A stretch of 62,509 nucleotides of DNA. Source: Actinophytocola xanthii. Lineage in GTDB: Bacteria; Actinomycetota; Actinomycetes; Mycobacteriales; Pseudonocardiaceae. The position numbers and the translations under genes were made by a program. This document shows, in pieces, positions 33,571 through 42,027 of this stretch. Each line of letters opens with the position of its first letter. Position 1 is the first letter of the stretch. The notes beneath the pieces were generated by a model, which saw nothing but the letters and a program-made list of their open reading frames with translations, made no database searches and was not told the origin of the DNA. The stretch spans positions 1 to 62,509 of the forward strand of contig NZ_MSIE01000042.1 of NCBI RefSeq assembly GCF_001921205.1. The letters are read 5' to 3'.

Positions 33571-34253
33571 CCGTTGGCCTGGCGCAGCGAACGCCGCAGT
33601 ACGAAGGCGTGGCGCAGCTGCCGCCAGGCGTAGAGGATCTGGCGCTTGCGCGAGGGGCGCAGGTCGTACAGCTCCGCGCGGAACTCCGTGCCGAAGCGCT
33701 CGCGGTGCTCGGCCGGCAGGACCGCCACCGACATCGACACCAGCATGCGGGACAGCGGGTTCAGGCGGATGACGAGCACGCGCATCGAGAAGTCCGCGCC
33801 GGACAGCGCGATCGCCCGCGCGATGTCGTGTGCGTCGGCCAGGGTGCGGACCAGGGCACCCGCCCCGGGGATCCCGCTGGCGATGTCCCGTACCCGCGCG
33901 ATCGCGAAGGTCAGCTCCCAGGCGTCGTCCACGTCGGCTAGGCCCACCAGGCGGTCGCTGATCAGGTCGGCGTCGGCGATGTGGCGCAGCCGGTACCGAC
34001 CCGTGCCCATGTGCCGTTCCATCGAGGCGGTCAGCTGGTGGGCGCGGATGTAGGAGTGGGCGAGGACCAGCGCCAGCGTGCGTGCCCGGCCGCGGATCTT
34101 CGGGTCCTCGACCGACTCGAACGAGCCGAGGCGGCCGATCGACCGGAAGGCGTCGGCATGCCGGTCGCCGTGGGGGAAGGCGCTGTACCGGACCAGCCCA
34201 CTCAGGCGTAGCCCGAACCCGGACAGCGTGTAGCGGAGCCGAACACCGATCAC
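33537..34253 (-). CDS. Helical protein partnered with a PadR regulator
   Basis: 238 residues from a GTG that overlaps the PadR stop (GTGA). Almost wholly helical and soluble: ARTLALVLAHSYIRAHQLTASMERHMGTG, LGLADVDDAWELTFAIARV-like, and a C-terminal SVAVLPAEHRERFGTEFRAELYDL. This last pattern is common to actinobacterial proteins encoded after PadR genes. No enzymatic motif. It may be the effector or co-regulator of the PadR gene; function unknown. Confidence 0.7.
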   Translation of the reverse strand: MIGVRLRYTLSGFGLRLSGLVRYSAFPHGDRHADAFRSIGRLGSFESVEDPKIRGRARTLALVLAHSYIRAHQLTASMERHMGTGRYRLRHIADADLISDRLVGLADVDDAWELTFAIARVRDIASGIPGAGALVRTLADAHDIARAIALSGADFSMRVLVIRLNPLSRMLVSMSVAVLPAEHRERFGTEFRAELYDLRPSRKRQILYAWRQLRHAFVLRRSLRQANGHAERERRTDT

Positions 34254-34591
34254 TGGCCCTCCCCCGCGAGTCCCGGCCGGAGCCGCAGCCGGGCCACCGC
34301 CGCGTCCGCCCGCGCGAGCGCGGCCTGGACCGTGGCGATGCTGTTGGGGTCGAGCCGGTAGTAGCGCCGCCGCGGGCGCCCCTCGACGCGGGGGTCGATG
34401 CTCTCCCAGTGGCTGCGCACCCATCCGACGCCCTCGAGCCGGGCGAGGATCGGGTGGATCGTCCCGCTGGGGAGGCCGGCGGCGGCGCAGATCTCCAGCC
34501 CGTACATCTCCCGGGCCGGGTCGTCCAGCAGCGTACGCAGAACCCGCTGCGTCGGCAGCGTCATCCGCGGCGTCGAACTGGCCCCAGGCAT
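34250..34591 (-). CDS. PadR-family regulator
   Basis: 113 residues. The winged helix is readable: LRTLLDDPAREMYGLEICAAAGLPSGTIHPILARLEGVGWV, then the wing GRPRRRYYRLD. PadR proteins usually repress their own operon and sense small molecules. I use the ATG at 34591; an ATG at 34564 would also retain the full domain. A palindrome sits immediately before the start. It is the first gene of a two-gene operon. Confidence 0.88.
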   Translation of the reverse strand: MPGASSTPRMTLPTQRVLRTLLDDPAREMYGLEICAAAGLPSGTIHPILARLEGVGWVRSHWESIDPRVEGRPRRRYYRLDPNSIATVQAALARADAAVARLRLRPGLAGEGQ

Positions 34592-34594
34592 CGT

Positions 34595-34608
34595 CTAACT
34601 CTACTTAG
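34595..34608 (-). promoter_or_regulatory. CTAA/TTAG inverted repeat over the PadR promoter
   Basis: On the minus strand CTAAGTAGAGTTAG. It includes a -10-like TAGAGT ending 6 nt before the ATG at 34591, so the mRNA is probably leaderless and the repeat well placed for autorepression. Confidence 0.5.
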
Positions 34609-34638
34609 GGCCTCTACCGGCCGTGACCGGGGGCCTGA

Positions 34639-35754
34639 TCAGGCGATCGAGCGCCACCACCCGTCCGGGTCGGGAGCGTCGGAAACCGTGAGCAACTCCC
34701 CCGGGCGCGGCACCGCCACCTGGACGTCCTCCCGTGCGGCGTCGGCCAGCACCCGTTCGACGGGCTCGGACCAGGAGTGCATGGCCAGGTTGAACGTGCC
34801 CCAGTGGACCGGGACGAGCAGTCCACCCCGGACGGCCTGGTGGGTCGCCACGCCCTCCTCGGGAGTCATGTGGATGTCCGGCCAGTGCGGCGAGTAGGCC
34901 CCGACCTGCACGAACGTCGCGTCGAACGGCCCGTACCGCTCGCCGATCTCCCGGTAGCCGTCGAAGTAGCCCGAGTCGCCGGTGTAGAACACGCGCTGGG
35001 TGGCGCCGGCGACGACCCAGGACGCCCAGAGCGTGTCGTTGCCGCCCGGCTTCAACCGGCCGGAGAAGTGCCGCGCCGCGGTCGCGGTGAGCTCGACATC
35101 GCCCACGGTGGCGGACTCGGCCCAGTCCAGCTCGTCGATGCGCGAGACCGGGATCCGCCAGCGCTCCAGGTGGGCGCCAACCCCCAGCGGCACGACGAAC
35201 CGGGTCTCCGGCCAGAGCCGCGCGATCCGCCGGACCGTCACCATGTCCAGGTGGTCGTAGTGGTCGTGGGAGATCACCACGGCGTCGATCGGCGGCAGGT
35301 CGGCCAGCGGCACCGGCACCGGGTGCAGCCGCTTCGGGCCGACCAGCGGGGAGGGCGACACCCGGTCGCTCCACACCGGATCGAACAGGATCCGCCGGCC
35401 GTCGATCTCGACCAGCACGGTGGCGTGGCCGAGCCAGCTCACCCGCAGCCCGTCGGCCGCGGCGCCGAAGTCGGGGACGGCCAGCGGCACCGGACCGGTG
35501 GGCTTGCGGCGCTCCCGGCCCAGGACGAAGTCCCGCAGCACGCTGCCCGACGGTCCGGCGATGCTCGCGGGGACGGTGTTGTGGAACATGCCGTCCCGGT
35601 AGTTCGGGGACGCCTGCATCCGGGCCAGCCGCTCGCCCGAGGCCCGTCCGCCGAGGGCGGCGGGCACCTGCCAGCCGGCGCGCACCAGCGCCGCGCCCGC
35701 GCCAACCGGCACCAGCAGTGCCGAACGTCGTACCAGGTCGCTGATCAACGACAC
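34639..35754 (-). CDS. MBL-fold metallohydrolase, NAPE-PLD/UlaG-like
   Basis: 371 residues. The GTG at 35754 is chosen because GGGAGG lies 6 nt upstream; longer in-frame extensions have no site. A hydrophobic N-terminal segment (LLVPVGAGAALVRAG) may act as a membrane anchor. Then SWLGHATVLVEIDGRRILFDPVW, SHDHYDHLD (the HxHxDH zinc motif), ARHFSGR, YTGDSGYFDG and VPVHWGTFNL. These are typical of the branch that includes NAPE-hydrolysing phospholipase D and related lactonases. Substrate unknown. Confidence 0.88.
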   Translation of the reverse strand: MSLISDLVRRSALLVPVGAGAALVRAGWQVPAALGGRASGERLARMQASPNYRDGMFHNTVPASIAGPSGSVLRDFVLGRERRKPTGPVPLAVPDFGAAADGLRVSWLGHATVLVEIDGRRILFDPVWSDRVSPSPLVGPKRLHPVPVPLADLPPIDAVVISHDHYDHLDMVTVRRIARLWPETRFVVPLGVGAHLERWRIPVSRIDELDWAESATVGDVELTATAARHFSGRLKPGGNDTLWASWVVAGATQRVFYTGDSGYFDGYREIGERYGPFDATFVQVGAYSPHWPDIHMTPEEGVATHQAVRGGLLVPVHWGTFNLAMHSWSEPVERVLADAAREDVQVAVPRPGELLTVSDAPDPDGWWRSIA

Positions 35755-35864
35755 GTTGTCCTCCCGCAGTCGGTCCACTTCCGATGGTGCACCGGTTTCG
35801 CTGAGGACGGACTGAGAGAAACGCCGCACACCCGCGAGCGGGTGTGCGGCGTCCGGCGTCGGGG

Positions 35865-36341
35865 TCAGCGGCGGGCGCGGGCTCCGTAGAGCACGAGGAC
35901 CGCGCTGAGCAGGATCAGGTTCTTGATCACGAACTCCCCCTCGGTCGTGAGCATCAGCACGTTGCCGCCCTGGAAGGTGACCTCGGGCTGGGTGACCAGC
36001 GCGAGGAAGGTGCCGCCCAGGTGGGCGAACAGCAGCGGGAGCACGATCCGCAGGCCGCGGCCGAGCAGCAACGCCGCGCCGAGCAGGACCTCGACCACGC
36101 CGAGGAACGGGACGAACCAGCCGCCGTCGAGCAGCGGGACCCAGCTGACCGTGTCCCGCACGAAGTCGGCGACCGGGGTGTCGTTGGTTATCTTCAGGGC
36201 GCCGAACCAGAGAAACGTGAGGGCGAGGGTCAACCGCAGGGCGGGTAAACCGATACGGCCGGCGAGGGCGGTCAGTGCGGCTTCGGGCCGGCTGGTGGCC
36301 TGGGGCGTGGGGGGCGCGGGGCGCTCCTGGGTGGTGGTCAT
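35865..36341 (-). CDS. DoxX/YkgB-like four-helix membrane protein
   Basis: 158 residues, ATG at 36341 after GAGAGGAG. A hydrophilic lead of about 28 residues (TTTQERPAPPTPQATSRPEA) precedes four helices: LTLALTFLWFGALKITN, FVPFLGVVEVLLGAALLLG, IVLPLLFAHLGGTFLALV, FVIKNLILLSAVLVLYGA. FWFGALK with a following polar residue is typical of DoxX/DUF417 proteins. Members take part in membrane redox or stress responses; no specific role can be given. Confidence 0.82.
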   Translation of the reverse strand: MTTTQERPAPPTPQATSRPEAALTALAGRIGLPALRLTLALTFLWFGALKITNDTPVADFVRDTVSWVPLLDGGWFVPFLGVVEVLLGAALLLGRGLRIVLPLLFAHLGGTFLALVTQPEVTFQGGNVLMLTTEGEFVIKNLILLSAVLVLYGARARR

Positions 36342-36704
36342 CTGTGGCTCCTCTCTCCGCAGACAAGCCTGACGGTGGGAAGGCAGCCGCCGCGTCCGAT
36401 CAACGGCGGCATTGCCGCTGCTCGGTGGGGGTGCGTGGAGTACGGCGAGGTACGGCCGGGGGCGGCGCGGTGACGGGTCCGGCAGGCGTAGGCCGGGGCC
36501 TCGGCGTACGCCGGGAGGGGCAGGGGCCGTCCCAGTCCTGCCGGGACACGCGCTGGCCGGGCAGCGCCGACGGCGTGTCGGTGGCGCGGCCGGGCGGCTA
36601 CCCCGGATGGCGGCCGAGAGAGGGGCGGGTCGGTCCATCGGCGTAGGTGTGGGGGGCGTCGGGCCGGCGTAGGCTGCCCTCAGCCAGGTCGTTGTGGGGG
36701 CACC
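36342..36704. other. GC-rich intergenic region without a gene
   Basis: About 360 bp. Open frames on both strands here are Arg/Pro/Ala-rich artefacts of very high GC with no ribosome site. A perfect 12-bp palindrome CGGCGTACGCCG lies at 36502-36513. Probably the divergent promoter region of the DoxX and lipoprotein genes. Confidence 0.6.
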
Positions 36705-38093
36705 ATGGTCAAGCGCGCGGCACGGGCGGTGCTGGTCGGTGTGCTGGTCCTGGCCGGGTGCACGGTCGAGCAAGCCGGACTGCCCCTGGCCGGGCGCCCC
36801 GCCGCGGCCGAACGGGACGAACGGGCGGTGCTGGCCGCACTGCGGCGGACCGACGCGTGCGCACTGCTCACCCCCGCCGACGGACCTGTGCGACCGCTCG
36901 GGCCGCACCGGTGCGAGGTGACCACGGCGGGCGGTGTCCGCGTGTCCGTCCGTCTCGGCATGGCGCTGACCGACCGGGACCGGCTGGACGACTACTACCC
37001 GCGCGCGTTGGGTGAGGCGAAGGCATACGTCGAGCGCTGGGCCAACGAGCCGCGGACGATGTGCTTCCTGCACCTGCCGGTGAGCCACGAGCTGTCGATC
37101 CGCTTCGCGGCGTTCGGCGGTGCGGAGAACCTGTGCGCGGTGGCGGCGTCGTTCGCCGAGGGCGCGGCGGAGCGGCTGACCAAGCCCGAGACGCCGCGGG
37201 CCGGCGCGCCGATGGCGAGCTGGGACCCGTGCGCGATGTTGTCGGCGGTACTCGACCGCCGCGTCGCCCACGACGCCACCGGCGACCACGGCATCGACGC
37301 CTGCGCCGACGAACGGGTGCGCCTCAGCCTCGCCTACGGCCGCCTGACCGGCGGCGAGCCAAGCCAGGTCGCGGGACGACGGGCGGTGGTGAGCCGCGGA
37401 CGGGGCCGCTGCACGGTGCGGTGGAGCAACGGACCGGCCGGCGACGCGGGAGAGCAGCTCAGCGAGCTGTCCGCACCGGACTGTGCCCTCGCCCGACGAC
37501 TGGCCGCGGCGGTGGCGACGGCCCCGACCGCCGGCGAGGCGGTGCGTCCGGCACGCCAGCTCCTCTACCGGCCGGAGGAGCCGGACCTGCCGGTGGCCGG
37601 GGTGTGCGGCTACTACACGGCGGATCCGGTGCGCTGCCGGCCGCACGTGCCGGTGCCGGCTCCGCGGGGCGCCGCCGCCGTGTTCCGCGCCGCGTCGGCC
37701 GACGCGAACGTCACGTGCGCCATCGCGGGCGACATCGTGCGTGCGCATGCCGGCACGGACGTGCACGCGGTGATCGACGACGTCGCCGGTTGCATGTTCG
37801 TCGAGGCCACCCGAACGGTCCGGGTGGCCGTACGGATCACCGACGGGCCGGTGATCGTCGACGAGAGCGCGCACCGCACGAGCCTGGGTGGGACGTCGGC
37901 GTGGGTCAGCGAGCGCACGAGACCGCCGACGGCCGAGCGCGGGATCGACGTCGTCCTGGCCGAGGGCACGCTGTCGGTCAGCGTGCACGCGCTCGCCGAG
38001 GTCGGCTCCACCCGGGACCAGCCGCCCGACCAGGCCCACCTCGACATCGCCAACACTGTCGCGCGGGACATTCTGGCCAAGCACCTGACCTGA
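36705..38093 (+). CDS. Large lipoprotein with DUF3558-like repeats
   Basis: 462 residues, ATG after GGGGGCACC. The lipobox is VLAGCT (Cys19). Three segments begin with a Cys-containing helix similar to DUF3558: DACALLTPADG, DPCAMLSAVLDRR and VTCAIAGDIV, each followed by a second Cys (HRCEV, GRCTV, AGCMF). So it looks like a three-unit tandem version of the family. It should be exposed on the outer membrane face. Function unknown. Confidence 0.75.
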   Translation: MVKRAARAVLVGVLVLAGCTVEQAGLPLAGRPAAAERDERAVLAALRRTDACALLTPADGPVRPLGPHRCEVTTAGGVRVSVRLGMALTDRDRLDDYYPRALGEAKAYVERWANEPRTMCFLHLPVSHELSIRFAAFGGAENLCAVAASFAEGAAERLTKPETPRAGAPMASWDPCAMLSAVLDRRVAHDATGDHGIDACADERVRLSLAYGRLTGGEPSQVAGRRAVVSRGRGRCTVRWSNGPAGDAGEQLSELSAPDCALARRLAAAVATAPTAGEAVRPARQLLYRPEEPDLPVAGVCGYYTADPVRCRPHVPVPAPRGAAAVFRAASADANVTCAIAGDIVRAHAGTDVHAVIDDVAGCMFVEATRTVRVAVRITDGPVIVDESAHRTSLGGTSAWVSERTRPPTAERGIDVVLAEGTLSVSVHALAEVGSTRDQPPDQAHLDIANTVARDILAKHLT

Positions 38094-38107
38094 CCCGTGG
38101 GTCGGCC

Positions 38108-39436
38108 TCACCCCGTCGCGATGCCGTGGACCACGCCCAGCTCCAGCAGGTCCTCGGGGCGTAGGCGGAGCCGGCCGGCGAGCTCGGGGACCTCGGACGG
38201 GTCGAGTTTGAGGATCTGGGCGGCCAGTTCCGGGGCTATCACCGAGAAGTAGGCGTCCGGTGTGATCCAGAGGCGGTCCTGGGAGCACAGCGCCAGCGCA
38301 CCGCCGGAGCCGCCTTCGCCGACTACCAGCGTGGTCACCGGGACGCGGGCCTCGGCGATCGTGGCGAAGAGGGTGGCTATGGCCGGGCCGGTGCCGCCTC
38401 GTTCGGCTTCGGGGTCGGCGGCGGCGCCGGGGGTGTCGACGAGGGTCAGGACCGGGAGGCCGAGGCGGTCGGCCAGGCGGATCAGGCGGGCCGCCGTGCG
38501 GAAGCCGGCGGGGGTGGTCGCGGTGCCGGTCTGGGCGGCGTAGGCGATGGAGTGCCCGCGGCGGCGGCCCATGCCGCAGAGCATGCCCTCGTCGACGCCG
38601 CCGGTGCGGTCGCCGCGGATGAGGACGCGGCTGTCGAAGTAGTCGTCGAGATAGGCGGCGGCGCGGGGGCGGTGAGGGGATCTCGCCTGCTGGACCGCGT
38701 GCCAGGCGTCGCGGGCCCGGGGTGTCTGGTCGCCGAGGGGGCGGGGAATGTCGATGGAGCCCGGCGCGGGCTGTCCGAGGTGGACGAGCCAGTCGGCCAG
38801 GCGGGTGGGGAGCTGGTCCGGGGCGACCAGCTCGTCGACGTGGCCGGCGGCGTACTGGTGCTCGGCGGTGAACGCGGGGTCGTCGGCGTAGCGGGGTGGG
38901 CGGACCCGGCGGCCGGCGAAGGCGACCTGGGCGCCGGGGAGAGCGAGGATCACGTCCGCGCCGGCTCCCAGCGACGCCCAGACGCCACCGGTGGTCGGGT
39001 CCTGGAGAACGGCGACGTGCGGCAGGCCGGACTCGCGCAGGCGGGCAGCCGCTCGGGCGACGAGCTGCAGCTGGCGCAGGGAGAGCATCCCCTCCTGCAT
39101 GCGGGTGCCGCCGGTCGCGATCAGGGACACCAGGGGCAGGCCCGACACCCGGGCGCGGTCGAAGGCGTGGACTATGCGCGCGCCCGTCCCGGTACCCACC
39201 GAGCCACCCAGGTAGCGGAAGTCGAACGACACCAGCACGACCTCGGCCGCGCCAACCCTCGCCCGGCCGCACACGACGGACTCCGCCGTGTCGGTGAGCC
39301 GCGCGGCGCTCTCGCGTTGCGTGGCGTAGCCCGGCCAGTCGAGCGGACCGTCGGGACCGTACCGGCCGTCGTCCACATCGAACTCGGTGAAGTCGGTCGA
39401 GACCGCCCTGATCGCGTCGCGCGCACCGGGCTTCAC
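38108..39436 (-). CDS. Acyl-CoA carboxyltransferase, fused beta and alpha halves
   Basis: 442 residues from a GTG (GTGA overlap with the ligase gene). The N-half is AccD-like: VVLVSFDFRYLGGSVGTGTG, GGTRMQEGMLSL, PTTGGVWASLGAGADV. The C-half is AccA-like: GHSIAYAAQTGTATTPAGFR, LTLVDTPGAAADPEAERGG and GEGGSGGALALC. The Zn-finger of bacterial AccD is absent. No biotin carboxylase or biotin carrier is nearby. Together with the malonate-type ligase, it could be a carboxylase subunit or act as a malonyl-CoA decarboxylase in the manner of MdcD/MdcE. The direction is not decided by the sequence. Confidence 0.8.
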   Translation of the reverse strand: MKPGARDAIRAVSTDFTEFDVDDGRYGPDGPLDWPGYATQRESAARLTDTAESVVCGRARVGAAEVVLVSFDFRYLGGSVGTGTGARIVHAFDRARVSGLPLVSLIATGGTRMQEGMLSLRQLQLVARAAARLRESGLPHVAVLQDPTTGGVWASLGAGADVILALPGAQVAFAGRRVRPPRYADDPAFTAEHQYAAGHVDELVAPDQLPTRLADWLVHLGQPAPGSIDIPRPLGDQTPRARDAWHAVQQARSPHRPRAAAYLDDYFDSRVLIRGDRTGGVDEGMLCGMGRRRGHSIAYAAQTGTATTPAGFRTAARLIRLADRLGLPVLTLVDTPGAAADPEAERGGTGPAIATLFATIAEARVPVTTLVVGEGGSGGALALCSQDRLWITPDAYFSVIAPELAAQILKLDPSEVPELAGRLRLRPEDLLELGVVHGIATG

Positions 39437-40860
39437 CGCAGGGACCGCTTCATGACCTTGCCCATCTCGTTGCGGGGCAGCGACTCCAGAAAGCGGACCA
39501 CCCGCGGGCGCTTGTGCGGGGCGAGCAGGCGGGCGACGTGGTCGGCCAGCTCCTGCTCGATGGGCGGCTCGCCCGCCGGCACCACCCAGGCGACGATCCG
39601 CTCCCCCAGGTCCTCGTCCGGCTCGCCGGTGACGGCGACCTCGGCGACGCCGGGGTGCTCGAGCAGCGCGTTCTCGATCTCGCCCGCGCCGATCTTGTAG
39701 CCGCCGCTCTTGATGAGGTCGGTCGCCCGGCGGCCCACGATGCGCACGTAGCCGTCCGGCTCGCGGACCGCCATGTCGCCGGTGCGGAACCAGCCCTCCC
39801 GGACCGCCTCCGCCGTGGCATCCGGCCGGTTGAGGTAGCCCAGGAACAGGTTCGGGCCACGGACCTCGATCTCGCCGACGGTCTCGGGGTCCGGGTCCGA
39901 AAGCTCGGCGCCGTCGTCGTCGACCAGGCGGAGCGAGACGCCGGACAGCGGGAGACCGACGGTGCCGGGGCGGCGGTCGCCGTCCGCGCGGACGGAGGTG
40001 TTCATCAGCGTCTCGGTCATCCCGTAGCGCTCCACCACGCGCTGGCCGGTCGCGGCGGCGATCCGCTCGTGGTCGGTCGCGGGCAGCGCGGCGGAGCCGG
40101 AGACCAGCAGCCGGGCCCGGGACACGGAGGCGGCCAGGCCGGCGTCGGCAGCGCAGTCCGCGGCCAGGCGGTGGTACATCGTGGGTACGCCGAACATCAT
40201 CGTGCCGCCGCCGTCGAGTGCCGCCGCGACGGCGGCGGTGGAGAAGCGGCCGACGTGGTGGAGGGTGCCGCCGCGGCGGAGCGGACCGACCACGCCAAGG
40301 ATCAGCCCGTGCACGTGGAACAGCGGCAGGCCGTGCACCAGCACGTCGTCGGCGGTCCAGGACCAGGCGTCGGCCAGGGCGTCGAGGTTGGCCGCCACGG
40401 CGCGCCTGGGGAGCACGACCCCCTTGGGGGGACCGGTCGTGCCCGAGGTGTAGACGACGAACGCCGGTCGCTCGTCGTCCGGCTCGGGGTGGGCGGGCGG
40501 CGACGGCAGGTCCGCCGCGTCGAGCGTGACCGGCGCCGCGGGCAGGGCGGCGAGCGCGGCCGGCAGCTCCGTGCCGGGCGCGGCGAGCACCAGGTCCGGC
40601 TCGCTGTCCCCGACGATGTGGGTCAGCTCCCGTTCGCCGATCTTCGGGTTCAGCGGCACCACCGGCACCCCGGCGGCCAGCGCGCCGACCACCGCGACAC
40701 AGGTCTCGATCGTCGGGGTCGCCCAGACGGCGATCCGCCGCCGCCCGGCCAGCTCACCGGCGAGCCGCCCGGTGAGGCGGGCGAGGTCGCGGTAGCTCAG
40801 CTCGGCCTCGGGGAAGCGCAGCGCCGTGCGGTCACCGGCCGGCGGATCGGGGAACAGCAT
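39433..40860 (-). CDS. matB: Malonyl-CoA synthetase-like acyl-CoA ligase (MatB type)
   Basis: 475 residues. The ATG at 40860 follows GAGGAG; the long upstream frame extension is discarded. AMP-binding motif VYTSGTTGPPKGV, then VHGLPLFHVHGLILG, RYGMTETLMNTSV, the acceptor DLIKSGGYKIGAGEIE hinge and final PRNEMGKVMKRSL with the catalytic Lys. The RYGMTET and SGGYKIG motifs and the length match MatB, which makes malonyl-CoA or methylmalonyl-CoA from the free diacid, CoA and ATP. It is operonic with a carboxyltransferase. Confidence 0.83.
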   Translation of the reverse strand: MLFPDPPAGDRTALRFPEAELSYRDLARLTGRLAGELAGRRRIAVWATPTIETCVAVVGALAAGVPVVPLNPKIGERELTHIVGDSEPDLVLAAPGTELPAALAALPAAPVTLDAADLPSPPAHPEPDDERPAFVVYTSGTTGPPKGVVLPRRAVAANLDALADAWSWTADDVLVHGLPLFHVHGLILGVVGPLRRGGTLHHVGRFSTAAVAAALDGGGTMMFGVPTMYHRLAADCAADAGLAASVSRARLLVSGSAALPATDHERIAAATGQRVVERYGMTETLMNTSVRADGDRRPGTVGLPLSGVSLRLVDDDGAELSDPDPETVGEIEVRGPNLFLGYLNRPDATAEAVREGWFRTGDMAVREPDGYVRIVGRRATDLIKSGGYKIGAGEIENALLEHPGVAEVAVTGEPDEDLGERIVAWVVPAGEPPIEQELADHVARLLAPHKRPRVVRFLESLPRNEMGKVMKRSLR

Positions 40861-40934
40861 CGGACTCCTCACCCAGTAGGGAACGACGTCCACATTCTTC
40901 GGGTTGGCGGGCACCGGCGCACCCACCGGACTGA

Positions 40935-40949
40935 CCGCTCCTCGAGCGG
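40935..40949. promoter_or_regulatory. Inverted repeat CCGCTC-CTC-GAGCGG
   Basis: Perfect 6-bp arms with a 3-nt spacer in the divergent promoter between the ligase operon and the SnoaL-like gene, 30 nt before the latter's ATG. Possible operator; no regulator gene is adjacent. Confidence 0.4.
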
Positions 40950-40979
40950 CCGTTGCTCACGACCGCCCAGGCTGTCCCC

Positions 40980-41462
40980 ATGACGCTGGACGACCGCGCG
41001 ACCATCACCGACACCGTTGTCCGGATGGGCTGGTACCTGGACCGGCGCGACTGGGACGGCCTGCGGGGCCTGTTCACCGAGCACGTGTTCACCGACTACA
41101 CGGACCTCTGGGGCGGGCAGCCGCGCGAGGGCACGGTCGACCAGCTGCTGAGCACCACCGCGCAGGGCTCGTGGCGCCGCACGATGGACGGTCTGGAAGC
41201 GACCCAGCACCTGATCACCAACGTGCTGGTCGACGTGGACGGCGACCAGGCGCGGGCCACCGCCAACGTGCTCGGCGTGCACCGGCTGACCAATCCCCAC
41301 GGCTCTCCACTGTGGACTGTCGGCGGCACCTACGACTTCGGACTGAACCGCACCGGGGCCGGCTGGCGCATCCAGGCGATCACCTACCGGATCAGCTGGG
41401 TCGACGGCAACCAGCAGGTGCTGTTCCGCGCCGCCATGGCCGCCGCGGCCGAGGCCGCCTGA
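40980..41462 (+). CDS. SnoaL-like (NTF2-fold) protein
   Basis: 160 residues, ATG at 40980; a TTG nine codons upstream is also in frame. ITDTVVRMGWYLDRRDWDGLRGLFTEHV is the standard first helix pair of SnoaL-like polyketide-cyclase/dehydratase folds, followed by TQHLITNVLVDVDGDQARATANV and a C-terminal WRIQAITYRISWVDGN strand pair. It may be an isomerase, dehydratase or binding protein. It is followed by a DUF1772 gene after a hairpin. Confidence 0.82.
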   Translation: MTLDDRATITDTVVRMGWYLDRRDWDGLRGLFTEHVFTDYTDLWGGQPREGTVDQLLSTTAQGSWRRTMDGLEATQHLITNVLVDVDGDQARATANVLGVHRLTNPHGSPLWTVGGTYDFGLNRTGAGWRIQAITYRISWVDGNQQVLFRAAMAAAAEAA

Positions 41463-41474
41463 CCTGGATACTGT

Positions 41475-41490
41475 CCCCACCGAGGTGGGG
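41475..41490 (+). promoter_or_regulatory. Hairpin sequestering the next ribosome site
   Basis: CCCCACC, GA, GGTGGGG is a 7-bp stem whose 3' arm runs into GGGGAGG, the ribosome site of the DUF1772 gene. Folding would hide the site unless ribosomes finishing the SnoaL gene, or a ligand, open it. Confidence 0.55.
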
Positions 41491-41499
41491 AGGCCAGGC

Positions 41500-42000
41500 A
41501 TGGACGTACTGACGGCGGTCGCGGCGACGGTCGCGCTCGTGCTGACCGGCGCGGTGGCCGGGGTGTTCTTCGCGTTCTCCACCTCGGTTTTGCCGGGCCT
41601 TGACGCGATCCGCCCCGGTCCCGCCGTCGCCGCGATGACCAGCATGAACCGGGCGATCCTCAACCCGCTGTTCCTGACCTCGTTCGTCGGGCCGCCGCTG
41701 GTCGCGGCGCTGACCGGGGTGCTGCTGTTCACCAGGGACGCCACGGCGGCGGCGCTGCTGTTCCTCGCCGCGGCCGCGGTGTACGTCCTCGGCGCGATCG
41801 CCCCCACCGCCGCGGTCAACGTGCCGCTCAACAACGCGCTGTTGGCCGCCCCGGAGCCGACCGACGACGCCCAGGCCGCCAGGGTCTGGTCGGCCTACTC
41901 CCCGCGCTGGACCAGATGGAACCACTGGCGTGCGGTGGCGAGCCTGGCCGCGTTGGCGCTGGAGGGCGTCGGCCTGATGATCTGGAATCCGGCCACCTGA
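41500..42000 (+). CDS. DUF1772 (anthrone-oxygenase-like) membrane protein
   Basis: 166 residues, ATG after GGGGAGG. Four hydrophobic helices: VAATVALVLTGAVAGVFFAFSTSVLPGL, LTSFVGPPLVAALTGVLLF, AALLFLAAAAVYVLGAI and AVASLAALALEGVGLMIW. FFAFSTSVLPGL, NVPLNNAL and WTRWNHWRA are typical of DUF1772, a family that includes anthrone oxygenases. With the SnoaL gene this could be a small oxidative pair, but most DUF1772 proteins are uncharacterised. Confidence 0.82.
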   Translation: MDVLTAVAATVALVLTGAVAGVFFAFSTSVLPGLDAIRPGPAVAAMTSMNRAILNPLFLTSFVGPPLVAALTGVLLFTRDATAAALLFLAAAAVYVLGAIAPTAAVNVPLNNALLAAPEPTDDAQAARVWSAYSPRWTRWNHWRAVASLAALALEGVGLMIWNPAT

Positions 42001-42027
42001 CGCGGGCTCGGCGGCTACGCTGCCGGC

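Noticed and set aside
35865-39272. A 1135-codon open frame on the minus strand
   Set aside because: Only its last 158 codons are the DoxX-like gene. The rest runs antisense to the lipoprotein and through the carboxyltransferase in the wrong frame and is Arg/Pro-rich, an artefact of high GC.
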